Shown here one piece after another: positions 8,618-17,005 of a DNA stretch of 64,000 nt (positions are counted from its first letter, which is position 1; each line of letters begins with the position of its first letter). The notes under the pieces were generated by a model that had not been told where the DNA came from, made no database searches, and saw only the letters and a program-made list of their open reading frames with translations. Made by a program: the position numbers and the translations under genes. The DNA is taken from positions 82,369 to 146,368 of the forward strand of contig NZ_MLQQ01000035.1 in the NCBI RefSeq assembly GCF_001865995.1, in the 5' to 3' direction. This DNA is from Anaerobacillus arseniciselenatis. GTDB taxonomy: Bacteria > Bacillota > Bacilli > Bacillales > Anaerobacillaceae.

Positions 8618-11245
8618 TTGAAAAATAAATTAGTAATGATTGACGGCAACAGTATTGCTTATCGAGCTTTTTTCGCATTGCCGTTACTAAATAACGATAA
8701 AGGGGTTTATACAAACGCCGTTTACGGGTTTACAACGATGCTATTAAAAGTGATTGAGGAAGAAAGGCCAACACATTTATTAGTCGCTTTTGATGCAGGA
8801 AAAACAACGTTCAGACATAACACATATCAAGAATATAAAGGAGGAAGACAAAAAACTCCTCCAGAATTATCGGAACAGTTTCCACTTATACGTGACCTTT
8901 TAGATGCCTTTCAAATTAAAAGGTATGAGAAAGAAAATTACGAAGCTGATGACATTATCGGTACACTTGCGAAACAAGCAGCCAAAGATGACTGGGAAGT
9001 AAAAGTATATTCTGGTGATAAAGACTTACTGCAACTTGTATCTCCAAATGTGACAGTTGCTTTAACTCGAAAAGGAATTACAAATGTTGATACATATAAT
9101 GAGACTGTTGTGAATGAAAAGTATGGTCTAACCCCTGAGCAAATTATCGATATGAAAGGGTTGATGGGAGACCCTTCAGATAATATACCAGGAGTTCCAG
9201 GAGTCGGTGAGAAAACAGCAATTAAGTTATTAAAACAATTTGGTACCGTTGAAAAAGTTTTAAACAGTATCGATGAAGTATCAGGAAAGAAGTTAAAAGA
9301 AAAACTAACAGAAAATAAAGAGCAAGCGTTAATGAGTAAAGATCTTGCAACTATTCTATGTGAAGCTCCGGTGGATATAACGATACAAGAACTTATCTTT
9401 GGTGAATACGATGAGCAAAAAGTGGTTTCCCTTTTTAAAGAATTAGAATTTCAATCATTACTTGAACGCTTTGATGCTGGTGAAGTCGAAGAAGAAGAGA
9501 TTGAAGAACTAGAATTTACGATTGCTACAAAAGTAACCGATGAAATGCTCACAAATGAGTCGGCGATTGTTGTTGAGGTTTTAGAAGAAAACTATCATCA
9601 AGCAGATATTATTGGACTTGCTATTGTTAATAAAAACGGACGCTTTTTCATTCCAACAGATGTAGCGTTATCGAGCGATGCTTTTAAGGAGTGGGCAAAA
9701 GATAAAGACGCGAAAAAGGCGATTTTTGATGCGAAAAGAGCAGTTGTGGCCTTAGGGTGGAAGGGGATGGAATTAGAAGGAATCCATTTTGACCTTTCGA
9801 TTGCTTCTTACATTATAGACCCTTCTGCTTCTTCACATGAAGTTGCTGATATTGCCAACCGAAAAGGAAAACGTACTGTCGCAAATGATGAAACGATTTA
9901 CGGCAAAGGTGCTAAACGCGCAGTGCCAAACGAAGAAGTGTTAGCTGAACATCTCGTTAATAAAGCAAATACGGTGTACACCTTAAGAGAAGAAATAAAC
10001 GATGAATTAGAAAAAAACCACCTAACAGAGCTTTTTTATCACTTAGAAATGCCACTTTCAATTATTTTAGGAAAAATGGAGATGACTGGAGTTAAAGTTG
10101 ATGTCAAACAACTGAAGGCGATGGGTGATGAGCTAACTGCTCAGCTAACAAAATTAGAACAAGAAATCCATGAACTTGCCGGGATGAAGTTTAATATTAA
10201 TTCTCCAAAACAACTAGGAGAAGTCCTTTTTGAAAAATTAGGCTTACCAGTGATTAAAAAGACGAAAACAGGTGCGTCAACTTCTGCAGACGTTTTAGAA
10301 AAATTAGCAGATAAGCACGAGATCATTCCGAGCATTTTACATTATCGTCAATTAGGAAAGCTCAGCTCAACCTATATCGAAGGGTTACTAAAAGTTGTTC
10401 ATGACGATACGAATAAAATTCATACAATCTTTCATCAAGCGTTAACGCAAACCGGTCGTTTAAGTTCGACAGAGCCGAACTTACAAAACATTCCGATTCG
10501 CTTAGAAGAAGGGCGAAAAATACGGAAAGCTTTCGTACCGTCCAATCCAGATTGGATCATGTTTGCTGCAGACTACTCACAAATTGAGTTACGAGTACTT
10601 GCGCACATCGCCAATGATGATAATTTAATTGAGGCTTTTAATAAAGACATGGATGTTCATACGAAAACAGCGATGGACGTTTTCCACGTTGAAAAAGAAG
10701 AAGTGACGGATACGATGAGACGCAGTGCAAAAGCCGTCAATTTCGGAATTGTATACGGTATTAGTGACTACGGTCTTTCGCAAAACTTAGGAATTACTCG
10801 GAAAGAAGCAGGGAACTTTATTGATCGCTATTTAGAGAGCTTCCCAGGAGTCAAAGACTATATGGATCAAATCGTCCAGGAAGCACGCGAAAAAGGCTAT
10901 GTGACAACGTTACTTAACCGTCGTCGCTTCCTACCGGAAATTACGAGTAGAAACTTTAATTTACGAAGTTTCGCAGAACGTACAGCGATGAATACCCCAA
11001 TTCAAGGGACCGCCGCCGATATTATTAAAAAAGCAATGGTGAATATGAGTGAAAGAATTGAAAAAGAAGGCATGCAAGCGAAGCTTCTACTGCAAGTCCA
11101 CGATGAACTCATTTTTGAGGCTCCTAAAGAAGAACTAGACAAATTAAAGCAAATCGTTCCAGAAGTCATGGAAGAGGCAATCGAACTAAAAGTACCATTA
11201 AAAGTCGATTTTTCATACGGAAGTTCATGGTACGATGCGAAATAG
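8618..11245 (+). CDS. polA: DNA polymerase I
   Basis: Repair and Okazaki-fragment polymerase, about 875 aa. Residues 1-290 form the 5'-3' exonuclease (DGNSIAYRAFFALP, DGDK-type SGDKDLLQL, helix-hairpin-helix GVPGVGEKTA). About 300-470 is a degenerate 3'-5' exonuclease domain without the DxE motif, as usual in Bacillus. The rest is the polymerase domain: motif A DYSQIELRVLAHI, motif B RRSAKAVNFGIVYGISDYG, motif C QVHDELIFE. The start chosen is TTG 8618, because GAGGTG at 8605-8610 is well spaced and homologues begin at this point; an upstream in-frame TTG at 8603 overlaps that ribosome-binding site. Confidence 0.96.
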   Translation: MKNKLVMIDGNSIAYRAFFALPLLNNDKGVYTNAVYGFTTMLLKVIEEERPTHLLVAFDAGKTTFRHNTYQEYKGGRQKTPPELSEQFPLIRDLLDAFQIKRYEKENYEADDIIGTLAKQAAKDDWEVKVYSGDKDLLQLVSPNVTVALTRKGITNVDTYNETVVNEKYGLTPEQIIDMKGLMGDPSDNIPGVPGVGEKTAIKLLKQFGTVEKVLNSIDEVSGKKLKEKLTENKEQALMSKDLATILCEAPVDITIQELIFGEYDEQKVVSLFKELEFQSLLERFDAGEVEEEEIEELEFTIATKVTDEMLTNESAIVVEVLEENYHQADIIGLAIVNKNGRFFIPTDVALSSDAFKEWAKDKDAKKAIFDAKRAVVALGWKGMELEGIHFDLSIASYIIDPSASSHEVADIANRKGKRTVANDETIYGKGAKRAVPNEEVLAEHLVNKANTVYTLREEINDELEKNHLTELFYHLEMPLSIILGKMEMTGVKVDVKQLKAMGDELTAQLTKLEQEIHELAGMKFNINSPKQLGEVLFEKLGLPVIKKTKTGASTSADVLEKLADKHEIIPSILHYRQLGKLSSTYIEGLLKVVHDDTNKIHTIFHQALTQTGRLSSTEPNLQNIPIRLEEGRKIRKAFVPSNPDWIMFAADYSQIELRVLAHIANDDNLIEAFNKDMDVHTKTAMDVFHVEKEEVTDTMRRSAKAVNFGIVYGISDYGLSQNLGITRKEAGNFIDRYLESFPGVKDYMDQIVQEAREKGYVTTLLNRRRFLPEITSRNFNLRSFAERTAMNTPIQGTAADIIKKAMVNMSERIEKEGMQAKLLLQVHDELIFEAPKEELDKLKQIVPEVMEEAIELKVPLKVDFSYGSSWYDAK

Positions 11246-11250
11246 TTTAT

Positions 11251-11383
11251 AGTTTTGAGTGTTGAGTGAAGAGTGTAGAGTTATAGTTTTGAGTGAAGAA
11301 TTTTGAGTTATTGAGAGCATTGCTACGAAGCAAAGCCAACACCAAATCAAAACTCAACATTCAAAACTCAAAACTCAAAACTG
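11251..11383 (+). repeat. Heptamer-arm hairpin (family 4), polA-mutM gap
   Basis: The left half is built of GAGTTTTGAGT/GTTGAGT/GAAGAGT units, the right half of their complements (AAAACTC, CAACATTC), with GCTACGAAGC-like sequence at the centre. The whole gap could fold into one long imperfect hairpin. Its end abuts the mutM ribosome-binding site. Confidence 0.8.
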
Positions 11384-11399
11384 AAAAGGGGTGAAAGAA

Positions 11400-12230
11400 A
11401 TGCCTGAGTTACCGGAAGTAGAGACAGTGAAACGAACGTTACAGCAGCTTGTTGTCGGTAAAACGATCAAGGAAGTTAAAGTTCATTGGGCAAAAATAAT
11501 TAAGCGTCCTGATGATACCCTCGAGTTTTGTCATCTGTTAATCGGTCAAACCGTTACAAACGTTGAAAGGAGAGCTAAATTTTTAAAAATTATTTTAAAT
11601 GATTATGTTCTCGTTTCACATTTACGGATGGAAGGTCGTTACGGTTTGTATGAAGTAGGTGAAGATATTGATAAACATACTCACGTAATTTTTTCTTTTA
11701 CCGACGGAACGGAATTGAGGTACCGGGACGTAAGGAAATTTGGAACGATGCACCTTTTTTTAAAGGGAGAAGAAGATGCGCACCTTCCATTAGCTCAACT
11801 AGGAATTGAACCTTTTGATGAACAGTTTAGTCCTAAAGAATTAAAACGTTTATTTCAAGGAACGAATCGAAAAGTGAAAGTTACCTTATTAGATCAGTCT
11901 AAGCTAGTTGGGTTAGGCAATATATATGTAGACGAAGCCTTATTCCGTGCCAATATTTACCCTGAAAGAATTGGTAAAGATTTAACTGAACAAGAGATAT
12001 TAACTCTTCATCGTGAAATTAAAGCGACCTTAAAAGAAGCGATTGATTTGGGAGGAAGTTCTGTTAAATCCTACGTTAACGGTCAAGGTGAAATGGGGAT
12101 GTTCCAGCAACAGCTCTTTGTGTATGGTCGAAAAGGAGAACCATGTAAAACTTGTAGCACACCGATTGAAAAAACAGTGGTAGGAGGAAGAGGAACTCAT
12201 TACTGCCCGAATTGCCAGAAGAAGTTTTGA
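11400..12230 (+). CDS. mutM: Formamidopyrimidine-DNA glycosylase (Fpg)
   Basis: Excises 8-oxoguanine and other oxidised purines and nicks the abasic site; 276 aa. The mature N-terminus Pro-Glu-Leu-Pro-Glu-Val-Glu provides the catalytic Pro and Glu, which fixes the start at ATG 11400 rather than the in-frame GTG at 11391. Also visible are the helix-two-turn-helix region (LVGLGNIYVDEALF) and the C-terminal zinc finger with four Cys (CKTC ... CPNC). AAGGGG lies 9 bp upstream. The stop codon TGA lies inside the first unit of the downstream repeat. Confidence 0.97.
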   Translation: MPELPEVETVKRTLQQLVVGKTIKEVKVHWAKIIKRPDDTLEFCHLLIGQTVTNVERRAKFLKIILNDYVLVSHLRMEGRYGLYEVGEDIDKHTHVIFSFTDGTELRYRDVRKFGTMHLFLKGEEDAHLPLAQLGIEPFDEQFSPKELKRLFQGTNRKVKVTLLDQSKLVGLGNIYVDEALFRANIYPERIGKDLTEQEILTLHREIKATLKEAIDLGGSSVKSYVNGQGEMGMFQQQLFVYGRKGEPCKTCSTPIEKTVVGGRGTHYCPNCQKKF

Positions 12231-12336
12231 GTGTTGAATGTTGAGTTTTGAGTTAGGTCTGGGTAGCGCTTCGAAGCATTGCTGAAACAACTCAACACTC
12301 TTCACTCAAAACTCAAAACTCAAAATTCAAAACTAA
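12224..12336 (+). repeat. Heptamer-arm hairpin (family 4), mutM-ytaF gap
   Basis: Units like GTTTTGAGTGTTGAATGTTG run rightward from the mutM stop. After the centre GCGCTTCGAAGC (about 12267-12278) come complementary ACTCAAAACTC units to 12336. The mutM TGA is part of the first TTTTGAGT unit. Confidence 0.8.
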
Positions 12337-12406
12337 AAAAAGTAAGTACGTTGGATGGGCTCTGACCATATACTATCGTATCAGTGGTTGGAAGGAGCTT
12401 TTGAAA

Positions 12407-13042
12407 ATGGTTGAAATTCTTTCCTTACTTTTATTAGCATTAGCAGTAAGTCTTGATAGCTTTGGTGTAGGGTTAACATATGGCTTAAGAAAAATGAAGC
12501 TACCACTTAAATCTTTATTATTTATTGCTTCGTGTTCAGCTGTTTCAATACTCATCGCCATGACCATAGGCAATTGGATTGTAAGTTATTTATCCCCTTC
12601 AGTTGCGGAGTCAATTGGTGGTGTAATATTAATTATGATCGGTGCTTGGGCACTTTATCAAATTTACCGCCCTGCTAAGAGAGATGTGAAAAATAAAGAA
12701 GATGCAGTAATATTAAATTTTGAAATTAAAATTTTAGGTGTTGTTATTAAAATTTTACGAAAGCCTATGGTTGCTGATTTTGATAATTCAGGGACGATTA
12801 CAGGAAGAGAAGCATTTTTCCTCGGGATTGCTCTTTCACTTGACGCATTTGGTGCAGGGATTGGAGCAGCGTTAATTGGCTTTTCCCCATTATTGATGGC
12901 GATCAGTGTTGCGATCATGTGTGCGTTATGTGTAACTCTAGGAATGAGAAGTGGTTATGTTTTTTCAGATTCTAGAGTATTACAGAAATTTTCATTTATC
13001 CCTGGCTTACTTCTCATCATTTTAGGAGTGTGGCGACTGTAG
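12407..13042 (+). CDS. ytaF: Sporulation membrane protein YtaF (MntP-related)
   Basis: A polytopic membrane protein of 211 aa with about six TM helices and an internal duplication: SLDSFGVGLTYGLRK near the N-terminus and SLDAFGAGIGAALIG in the second half, the signature of the YtaF/MntP cation-exporter superfamily. In Bacillus it is a spore-associated membrane protein next to mutM and coaE, as here. ATG 12407 is preferred over TTG 12401 because AAGGAG (12392-12397) is 9 bp away. The transported substrate is unknown. Confidence 0.88.
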   Translation: MVEILSLLLLALAVSLDSFGVGLTYGLRKMKLPLKSLLFIASCSAVSILIAMTIGNWIVSYLSPSVAESIGGVILIMIGAWALYQIYRPAKRDVKNKEDAVILNFEIKILGVVIKILRKPMVADFDNSGTITGREAFFLGIALSLDAFGAGIGAALIGFSPLLMAISVAIMCALCVTLGMRSGYVFSDSRVLQKFSFIPGLLLIILGVWRL

Positions 13043-13073
13043 AAGTGTTTAGTAACGTGAAAGTTTATGAACG

Positions 13074-13104
13074 GGGGCTGTCCCAAAAACAAAGTGTCAG
13101 ACAC
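13074..13104 (+). repeat. Partial GTGTCAGACAC element (family 2)
   Basis: GGGGCTGTCCC followed by AAAGTGTCAGACACTTAC, a left-half fragment of the family-2 repeat directly upstream of coaE. It artificially lengthens the coaE reading frame upstream. Confidence 0.7.
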
Positions 13105-13156
13105 TTACAAGACTCCCCCATACATAACAAAATTGATGGAAAAATGTAAGGAGTCT

Positions 13157-13753
13157 ATGATGATTATTGGATTAACTGGTGGAATTGCTAGTGGTAAAAG
13201 TACTGTATCTAATATGATCAAAGAAGTAGGAATACCTGTCGTAGATGCAGATATTATTGCAAGAGAAGTTGTTCAAAAAGGTGAGGAAGCATACGAAAAA
13301 ATTGTTGATCATTTCGGAACAGAAATTTTAAGCGACGATGAATCCATAGACCGTCCCAAGCTAGGCGCAATCGTTTTTAACAATGAAGAAAAGCGACTTT
13401 CTTTAAATGGGATTGTTCATCCTGCTATTCGTAAAAAAATGTTAACAGAAATTAAACAATATAAGCAAGTTGGCAACAAGATAGTGGTTTTAGATATTCC
13501 ACTTTTGTTTGAAAGTAAATTAACGTACATGGTAGATAAAATCATTCTCGTCTACGTTGATCAAGAGATACAAAAAGAACGGCTAATAAAAAGAGATCAG
13601 TTTTCAGACGAAGAAGCAAAAGCTCGCATTGCTTCACAAATGCCTCTTGTTGAAAAAATTGAACTTGCCGATGAAGTCATTCATAACCATGGGTTAAAAG
13701 AAGAAACAAAACAACAATTACTGAAGATATTAAATAAATGGAATTGTCTTTAA
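13157..13753 (+). CDS. coaE: Dephospho-CoA kinase
   Basis: Last step of coenzyme A synthesis, phosphorylating the 3'-OH of dephospho-CoA. About 198 aa, normal for CoaE. The P-loop GLTGGIASGKST is at 5-16, followed by the DADIIAREVV substrate block, PLLFE and the lid region KRLIKRDQ-like. The reading frame is open upstream through a repeat fragment, but AAGGAG (13148-13153) and homology place the start at ATG 13157 or 13160. It sits in the Bacillus polA-mutM-ytaF-coaE order. Confidence 0.95.
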   Translation: MMIIGLTGGIASGKSTVSNMIKEVGIPVVDADIIAREVVQKGEEAYEKIVDHFGTEILSDDESIDRPKLGAIVFNNEEKRLSLNGIVHPAIRKKMLTEIKQYKQVGNKIVVLDIPLLFESKLTYMVDKIILVYVDQEIQKERLIKRDQFSDEEAKARIASQMPLVEKIELADEVIHNHGLKEETKQQLLKILNKWNCL

Positions 13754-13754
13754 A

Positions 13755-13871
13755 TTAATGAATTTCATAATTTATTATTATCGCCATATCAAACTATGTA
13801 GTTGCGTTAAACCACTCGTAACTACATATAGTTTGATATGGCTCATTTTAGGTAATTATGAAATTCACTCA
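13755..13871 (-). repeat. MITE-like element (family 3), copy 1
   Basis: Terminal inverted repeats TGAATTTCATAATT (13759-13772) and AATTATGAAATTCA (13854-13867) are perfect over 14 bp. Inside them a second long stem pairs CCATATCAAACTAT with ATAGTTTGATATGG. Flanks TTAA (left) and CTCA (right) are the reverse of those in copies 2 and 3, so this copy is inverted. Confidence 0.85.
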
Positions 13872-13925
13872 ACTAGGGAAAATATAAAAATTGAACTCTC
13901 GTATGTTTGAAAAAATTATAAGCAA

Positions 13926-13961
13926 AATAAGCGCTTAAGTAATTACCTAGCGCTTATTTTT
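13926..13961 (+). terminator. Hairpin terminator between coaE and gapB
   Basis: AATAAGCGCT (13926-13935) pairs with AGCGCTTATT (13949-13958), then more T. It is 170 bp after coaE with the MITE-like element in between. Confidence 0.65.
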
Positions 13962-14200
13962 GTATGAAAAAAGGCGACTGATTTCGTGAACGAGCCTCTG
14001 AGATTCGCAAGAAGGTCAAAGCGAAGTGAAGGAAATCAGTCGCCTGTTCCATATTAAATGGTGGCGGAATATCCGACATGAGTATTTTGTATGAAAAAAG
14101 AACGAGTAAATTCCTGAACGAGCCTCTAAAATTCGATAGAAGTTTACAGTGAAGTGAAAGAAAATCCACCTCCAATTTTCATTCTAGATGGTGACGTTTA
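13962..14200 (+). repeat. Two tandem family-1 hairpins (copies C and D)
   Basis: Copy C has perfect 14 bp arms 13972-13985 and 14032-14045. Copy D (14091-14181) directly follows after the usual linker (ATGGTGGCGG ... TTTTGTATG). D's left arm (AGAACGAGTAAATT) and right arm (AATCCACCTCCAAT) do not pair: the left matches the copy at 54372 and the right matches the copy at 36815. No gene lies between coaE and gapB. Confidence 0.85.
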
Positions 14201-14366
14201 TCGTCATGATATTTTTTAGGAAACTTACACTCTATTTAATACGCCTAAATTTGCAACTTTTTTACGAAAATATGAAAATTAAGCTTCAATAATCCAGATT
14301 ATATGTTATACTATTTTTAAGAAAAGGTTATTTAGTATGACATATTAGTTGTGGAGGGAGTCATTT

Positions 14367-15401
14367 ATGAAGGTGAAAGTTGCGATTAATGGGTTTGGAA
14401 GAATAGGAAGAATGGTTTTTAGAAAAGCGATTCTTGATAATAAATTAGAAGTTGTTGCAGTGAATGCGAGTTATCCTGCTGAAACACTCGCTCATTTGAT
14501 TAAGTATGATAGTATTCACGGTCAATTTATGGGAGAAGTAAAAGTAGAAGGGGATAACACTTTATCTGTAAACGGCAAAATAATTCAATTAATTAGCGAA
14601 CGTGATCCGAAGTTACTTCCTTGGAAAGAGCTAAAAGTAGACATCGTTGTGGAAGCTACAGGAAAGTTTAAATCTAAAGAAACAGCATCATACCATATAG
14701 AAGCAGGCGCAAAAAAAGTAGTTATTACTGCTCCAGGAAAAAATGAAGATGCGACAATTGTGATCGGAGTGAACGAAGAAACTTATGATCATGAGAACCA
14801 TCACGTTCTTTCCAATGCATCTTGTACAACAAATTGTTTAGCACCAGTTGCAAAAGTCATTGATGAAAATTTTAAAATTGAATCTGGTTTAATGACAACC
14901 GTTCATTCATATACGAACGACCAAAAAAATATCGATAATCCGCATAAAGATTTACGTCGTGCGAGAGCATGTGGTCAATCGATTATTCCTACAACAACAG
15001 GAGCAGCAAAAGCATTATCTAAAGTGCTTCCTCAGTTAGAAGGTAAAATGAATGGATTAGCATTGCGAGTTCCAACACCAAATGTTTCGTTAGTAGATTT
15101 AGTAGTAAATGTAGAAAAAGAAGTAACCGTCGAAGAAATAAATAAAGCTTTTAAAGAAGCAGCAGATGGTTCACTAAAAGGTATTTTAGGATATACAACT
15201 GAACCTTTAGTTTCAATTGACTTTAATGGTAATGAAAATTCAACCGTCATTGATGGTTTATCGACAATGGTCATTAGCGACAAACAAATTAAAGTTTTAG
15301 CGTGGTATGATAATGAATGGGGATATTCGTGCCGTGTCGTTGACTTAGTAAATTACGTTGCAACTGAAATAAAAAAGCATGCTGGTATTGGTGTATCATA
15401 G
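14367..15401 (+). CDS. gapB: Glyceraldehyde-3-phosphate dehydrogenase, GapB type
   Basis: Tetrameric GAPDH of 344 aa. N-terminal NGFGRIGRMV binds the cofactor; catalytic Cys153 is in SNASCTTNCLAP, and the C-terminal YDNEWGYS block is present. The gapB-nrdR-dnaB-dnaI neighbourhood identifies it as the gluconeogenic NADP-preferring enzyme rather than GapA. GGAGGG precedes ATG 14367; the frame is open upstream to 14349 without a ribosome-binding site. A TATACT box (14307-14312) with a poor -35 is consistent with a repressed promoter; CcpN control is known in Bacillus subtilis but not shown here. Confidence 0.93.
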   Translation: MKVKVAINGFGRIGRMVFRKAILDNKLEVVAVNASYPAETLAHLIKYDSIHGQFMGEVKVEGDNTLSVNGKIIQLISERDPKLLPWKELKVDIVVEATGKFKSKETASYHIEAGAKKVVITAPGKNEDATIVIGVNEETYDHENHHVLSNASCTTNCLAPVAKVIDENFKIESGLMTTVHSYTNDQKNIDNPHKDLRRARACGQSIIPTTTGAAKALSKVLPQLEGKMNGLALRVPTPNVSLVDLVVNVEKEVTVEEINKAFKEAADGSLKGILGYTTEPLVSIDFNGNENSTVIDGLSTMVISDKQIKVLAWYDNEWGYSCRVVDLVNYVATEIKKHAGIGVS

Positions 15402-15417
15402 TAGAATATAAACAAAA

Positions 15418-15540
15418 AGAGGGTGGGACAAAACAAAGTGTCAGACACCGCTAGACACCGAATATAGACATATGATAAATCTTTACGTCTATATTTAGTA
15501 GGATGCGCGTGGTGTCAGACACTTTTGTCCCACCCTCTTA
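15418..15540 (+). repeat. GTGTCAGACAC element (family 2), full copy; gapB terminator
   Basis: Nested hairpins: outer arms AGAGGGTGGGAC / GTCCCACCCTCT, then GTGTCAGACACC on both sides, and a central AATATAGAC / GTCTATATT stem. T-rich sequence follows shortly afterwards, so it probably terminates gapB transcription. Confidence 0.85.
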
Positions 15541-15612
15541 GATTCTTTATTAGCTTTTTTTTTGTACTTTTACTATACTGTACATAAATAAAAAAGTTAA
15601 AGGGTGAATTTT

Positions 15613-16017
15613 GTGGGCTTCAAAGATACATTAAATAAATTTATTTCCAACCATACAGAAACAAGAGAGAACCATTCCGATGGAGGTTTGAAAACACATT
15701 ATTATAAAGCGATGAAGGATAAGACATTTAATGAACTATTAACGATCTTTCATCAAAGTGAAAATTACGATGTCAAATCGAGTTCTGTTGACCGAGGAGA
15801 AATTATTGTTGATGGGAAGGGAAGGAAAAAACTATTTATTGTTGCTACTGTCATCATGGTTTCTCCGAATAGAACAGCCATTGATTTTTCAGTAACAACT
15901 GAAACGGTACTTCCAACTGATTTTGGATACAGCTCTAAAGTCATAAAAGAACTTTATCAAAAGATAGGTAAAAATCTTGAATATGTCGGTTCTGGATTAG
16001 GGGACCAACTAAGTTAG
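15613..16017 (+). CDS. Conserved hypothetical cytosolic protein
   Basis: A 134 aa soluble protein that I do not recognise. There is no signal peptide or TM segment. The sequence alternates basic and acidic patches, with a beta-rich middle (GEIIVDGKGRKKLFIVATVIMV) and a likely helical C-terminus. GTG 15613 is favoured over in-frame GTG 15604, because AAAGGG lies at about 15599-15604. It occupies the place of speD between gapB and nrdR in Bacillus subtilis but shows no SpeD features (no Glu-Ser cleavage site). Function unknown. Confidence 0.7.
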   Translation: MGFKDTLNKFISNHTETRENHSDGGLKTHYYKAMKDKTFNELLTIFHQSENYDVKSSSVDRGEIIVDGKGRKKLFIVATVIMVSPNRTAIDFSVTTETVLPTDFGYSSKVIKELYQKIGKNLEYVGSGLGDQLS

Positions 16018-16128
16018 TATTTACTCTTGTATATCAAAGAAATTTTTTATATCATTAAAAGGACAAGTTTAATTTGGCTTAAAATAGTTGTTACTAAAAC
16101 AGTAGCAAAACGATGGAGATGAAACGAT

Positions 16129-16593
16129 ATGCGTTGTCCAACATGTGATCATAACGGCACTAAAGTTCTTGATTCACGACCGAGTCATGAAGGGCGTTCA
16201 ATTAGGCGAAGAAGAGAATGTGAATCTTGCAATTATCGCTTTACTACTTTTGAAACTGTAGAGGAAATACCACTAATTGTAGTAAAGAAAAACGGAAATC
16301 GAGAAGAATTCAGTAAGGATAAAACTCTTCGTGGTCTCATTCGTGCCTGTGAAAAACGGCCTGTTCCTTTGCAAAAACTTGAAGAAATTGTAGATAAAGT
16401 AGAGAGAGATTTAAGGAATGTCGGAACAGCTGAAGTGAAAAGCGAAGAGGTTGGTGAGGCTGTCATGCAATATTTAGCATCGTGTGATGATGTTGCATAC
16501 GTACGCTTTGCATCTGTCTATCGTCAATTTAAAGACATTAGCGTTTTCATCGACGAATTAAAAGATCTATTACAAAAAGAAGAAGTAAAATAA
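16129..16593 (+). CDS. nrdR: Transcriptional repressor NrdR
   Basis: Zinc-ribbon/ATP-cone repressor of ribonucleotide reductase genes, 154 aa. Four zinc ligands are visible in CPTCDHNGT and CESCNYRF, then RRRREC; the ATP-cone spans about 49-139 ([15 protein letters not shown]). It binds NrdR boxes in a (d)ATP-dependent way. It lies directly upstream of dnaB and dnaI, the usual Bacillus order (ytcG). ATG start with GATGGAGATG upstream. Confidence 0.97.
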   Translation: MRCPTCDHNGTKVLDSRPSHEGRSIRRRRECESCNYRFTTFETVEEIPLIVVKKNGNREEFSKDKTLRGLIRACEKRPVPLQKLEEIVDKVERDLRNVGTAEVKSEEVGEAVMQYLASCDDVAYVRFASVYRQFKDISVFIDELKDLLQKEEVK

Positions 16594-16597
16594 AACC

Positions 16598-16631
16598 GAG
16601 CTTAAGACCTTGTTCTTTGGCTCTTTTTTAT
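16598..16631 (+). terminator. Terminator after nrdR
   Basis: An imperfect stem GAGCTTAAGA / TTCTTTGGCTC with a short loop, followed by seven T. It begins 5 bp after the nrdR stop codon. Confidence 0.65.
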
Positions 16632-16633
16632 TT

Positions 16634-16880
16634 TAGTGAAGAGTGAAGAGTGAAGAGTGAAGAGTGAAGAGTGTTGAGTTTTGAGTTGGTGAAAGTTTTG
16701 CTTCGAAGTAATTGGTTTCATCTTATTTTATTTGTTTGAAGAGTTATTTCCCTATTCTTTTATAAAAGTTCAGCTTTATTGAATTCACTTTAAAAGCAAA
16801 GGTAACAATATTTTAATAGATACTTCGAAGCTCTACTCGCAAGCAACTCAAAACTCAAAACTCAAAACTCAAAACTAAAA
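16634..16880 (+). repeat. Heptamer-arm hairpin (family 4), nrdR-dnaB gap
   Basis: A run of AGTGAAG units (16638-16670) passes into GTTGAGTTTTGAGTT. After 150 bp containing two CTTCGAAG palindromes it ends in tandem CAAAACT units (16845-16876), complementary to the left arm. The roughly 410 bp gap holds no other feature apart from the dnaB start region. Confidence 0.8.
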
Positions 16881-17005
16881 TTAAAACCAAAACTCCTACC
16901 GAAATTAAACAGTTATGGTTGTAAAAATTCCGTTTGTTTTATCTATTATTATCAAAAAAAATGTTAAAATAGATGAATAAATTTTTAAAATAGGTGATGA
17001 AAAAA

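Noticed and set aside
8618..11245. Functional 3'-5' proofreading domain in PolA
   Set aside because: The acidic DxE motif is not found in the middle domain; as in other Bacillus PolA proteins it appears inactive.
16638..16876. Tandem AGTGAAG and CAAAACT units as a CRISPR array
   Set aside because: Units are 7 bp without spacers, both arms are complementary, and no cas genes are present.
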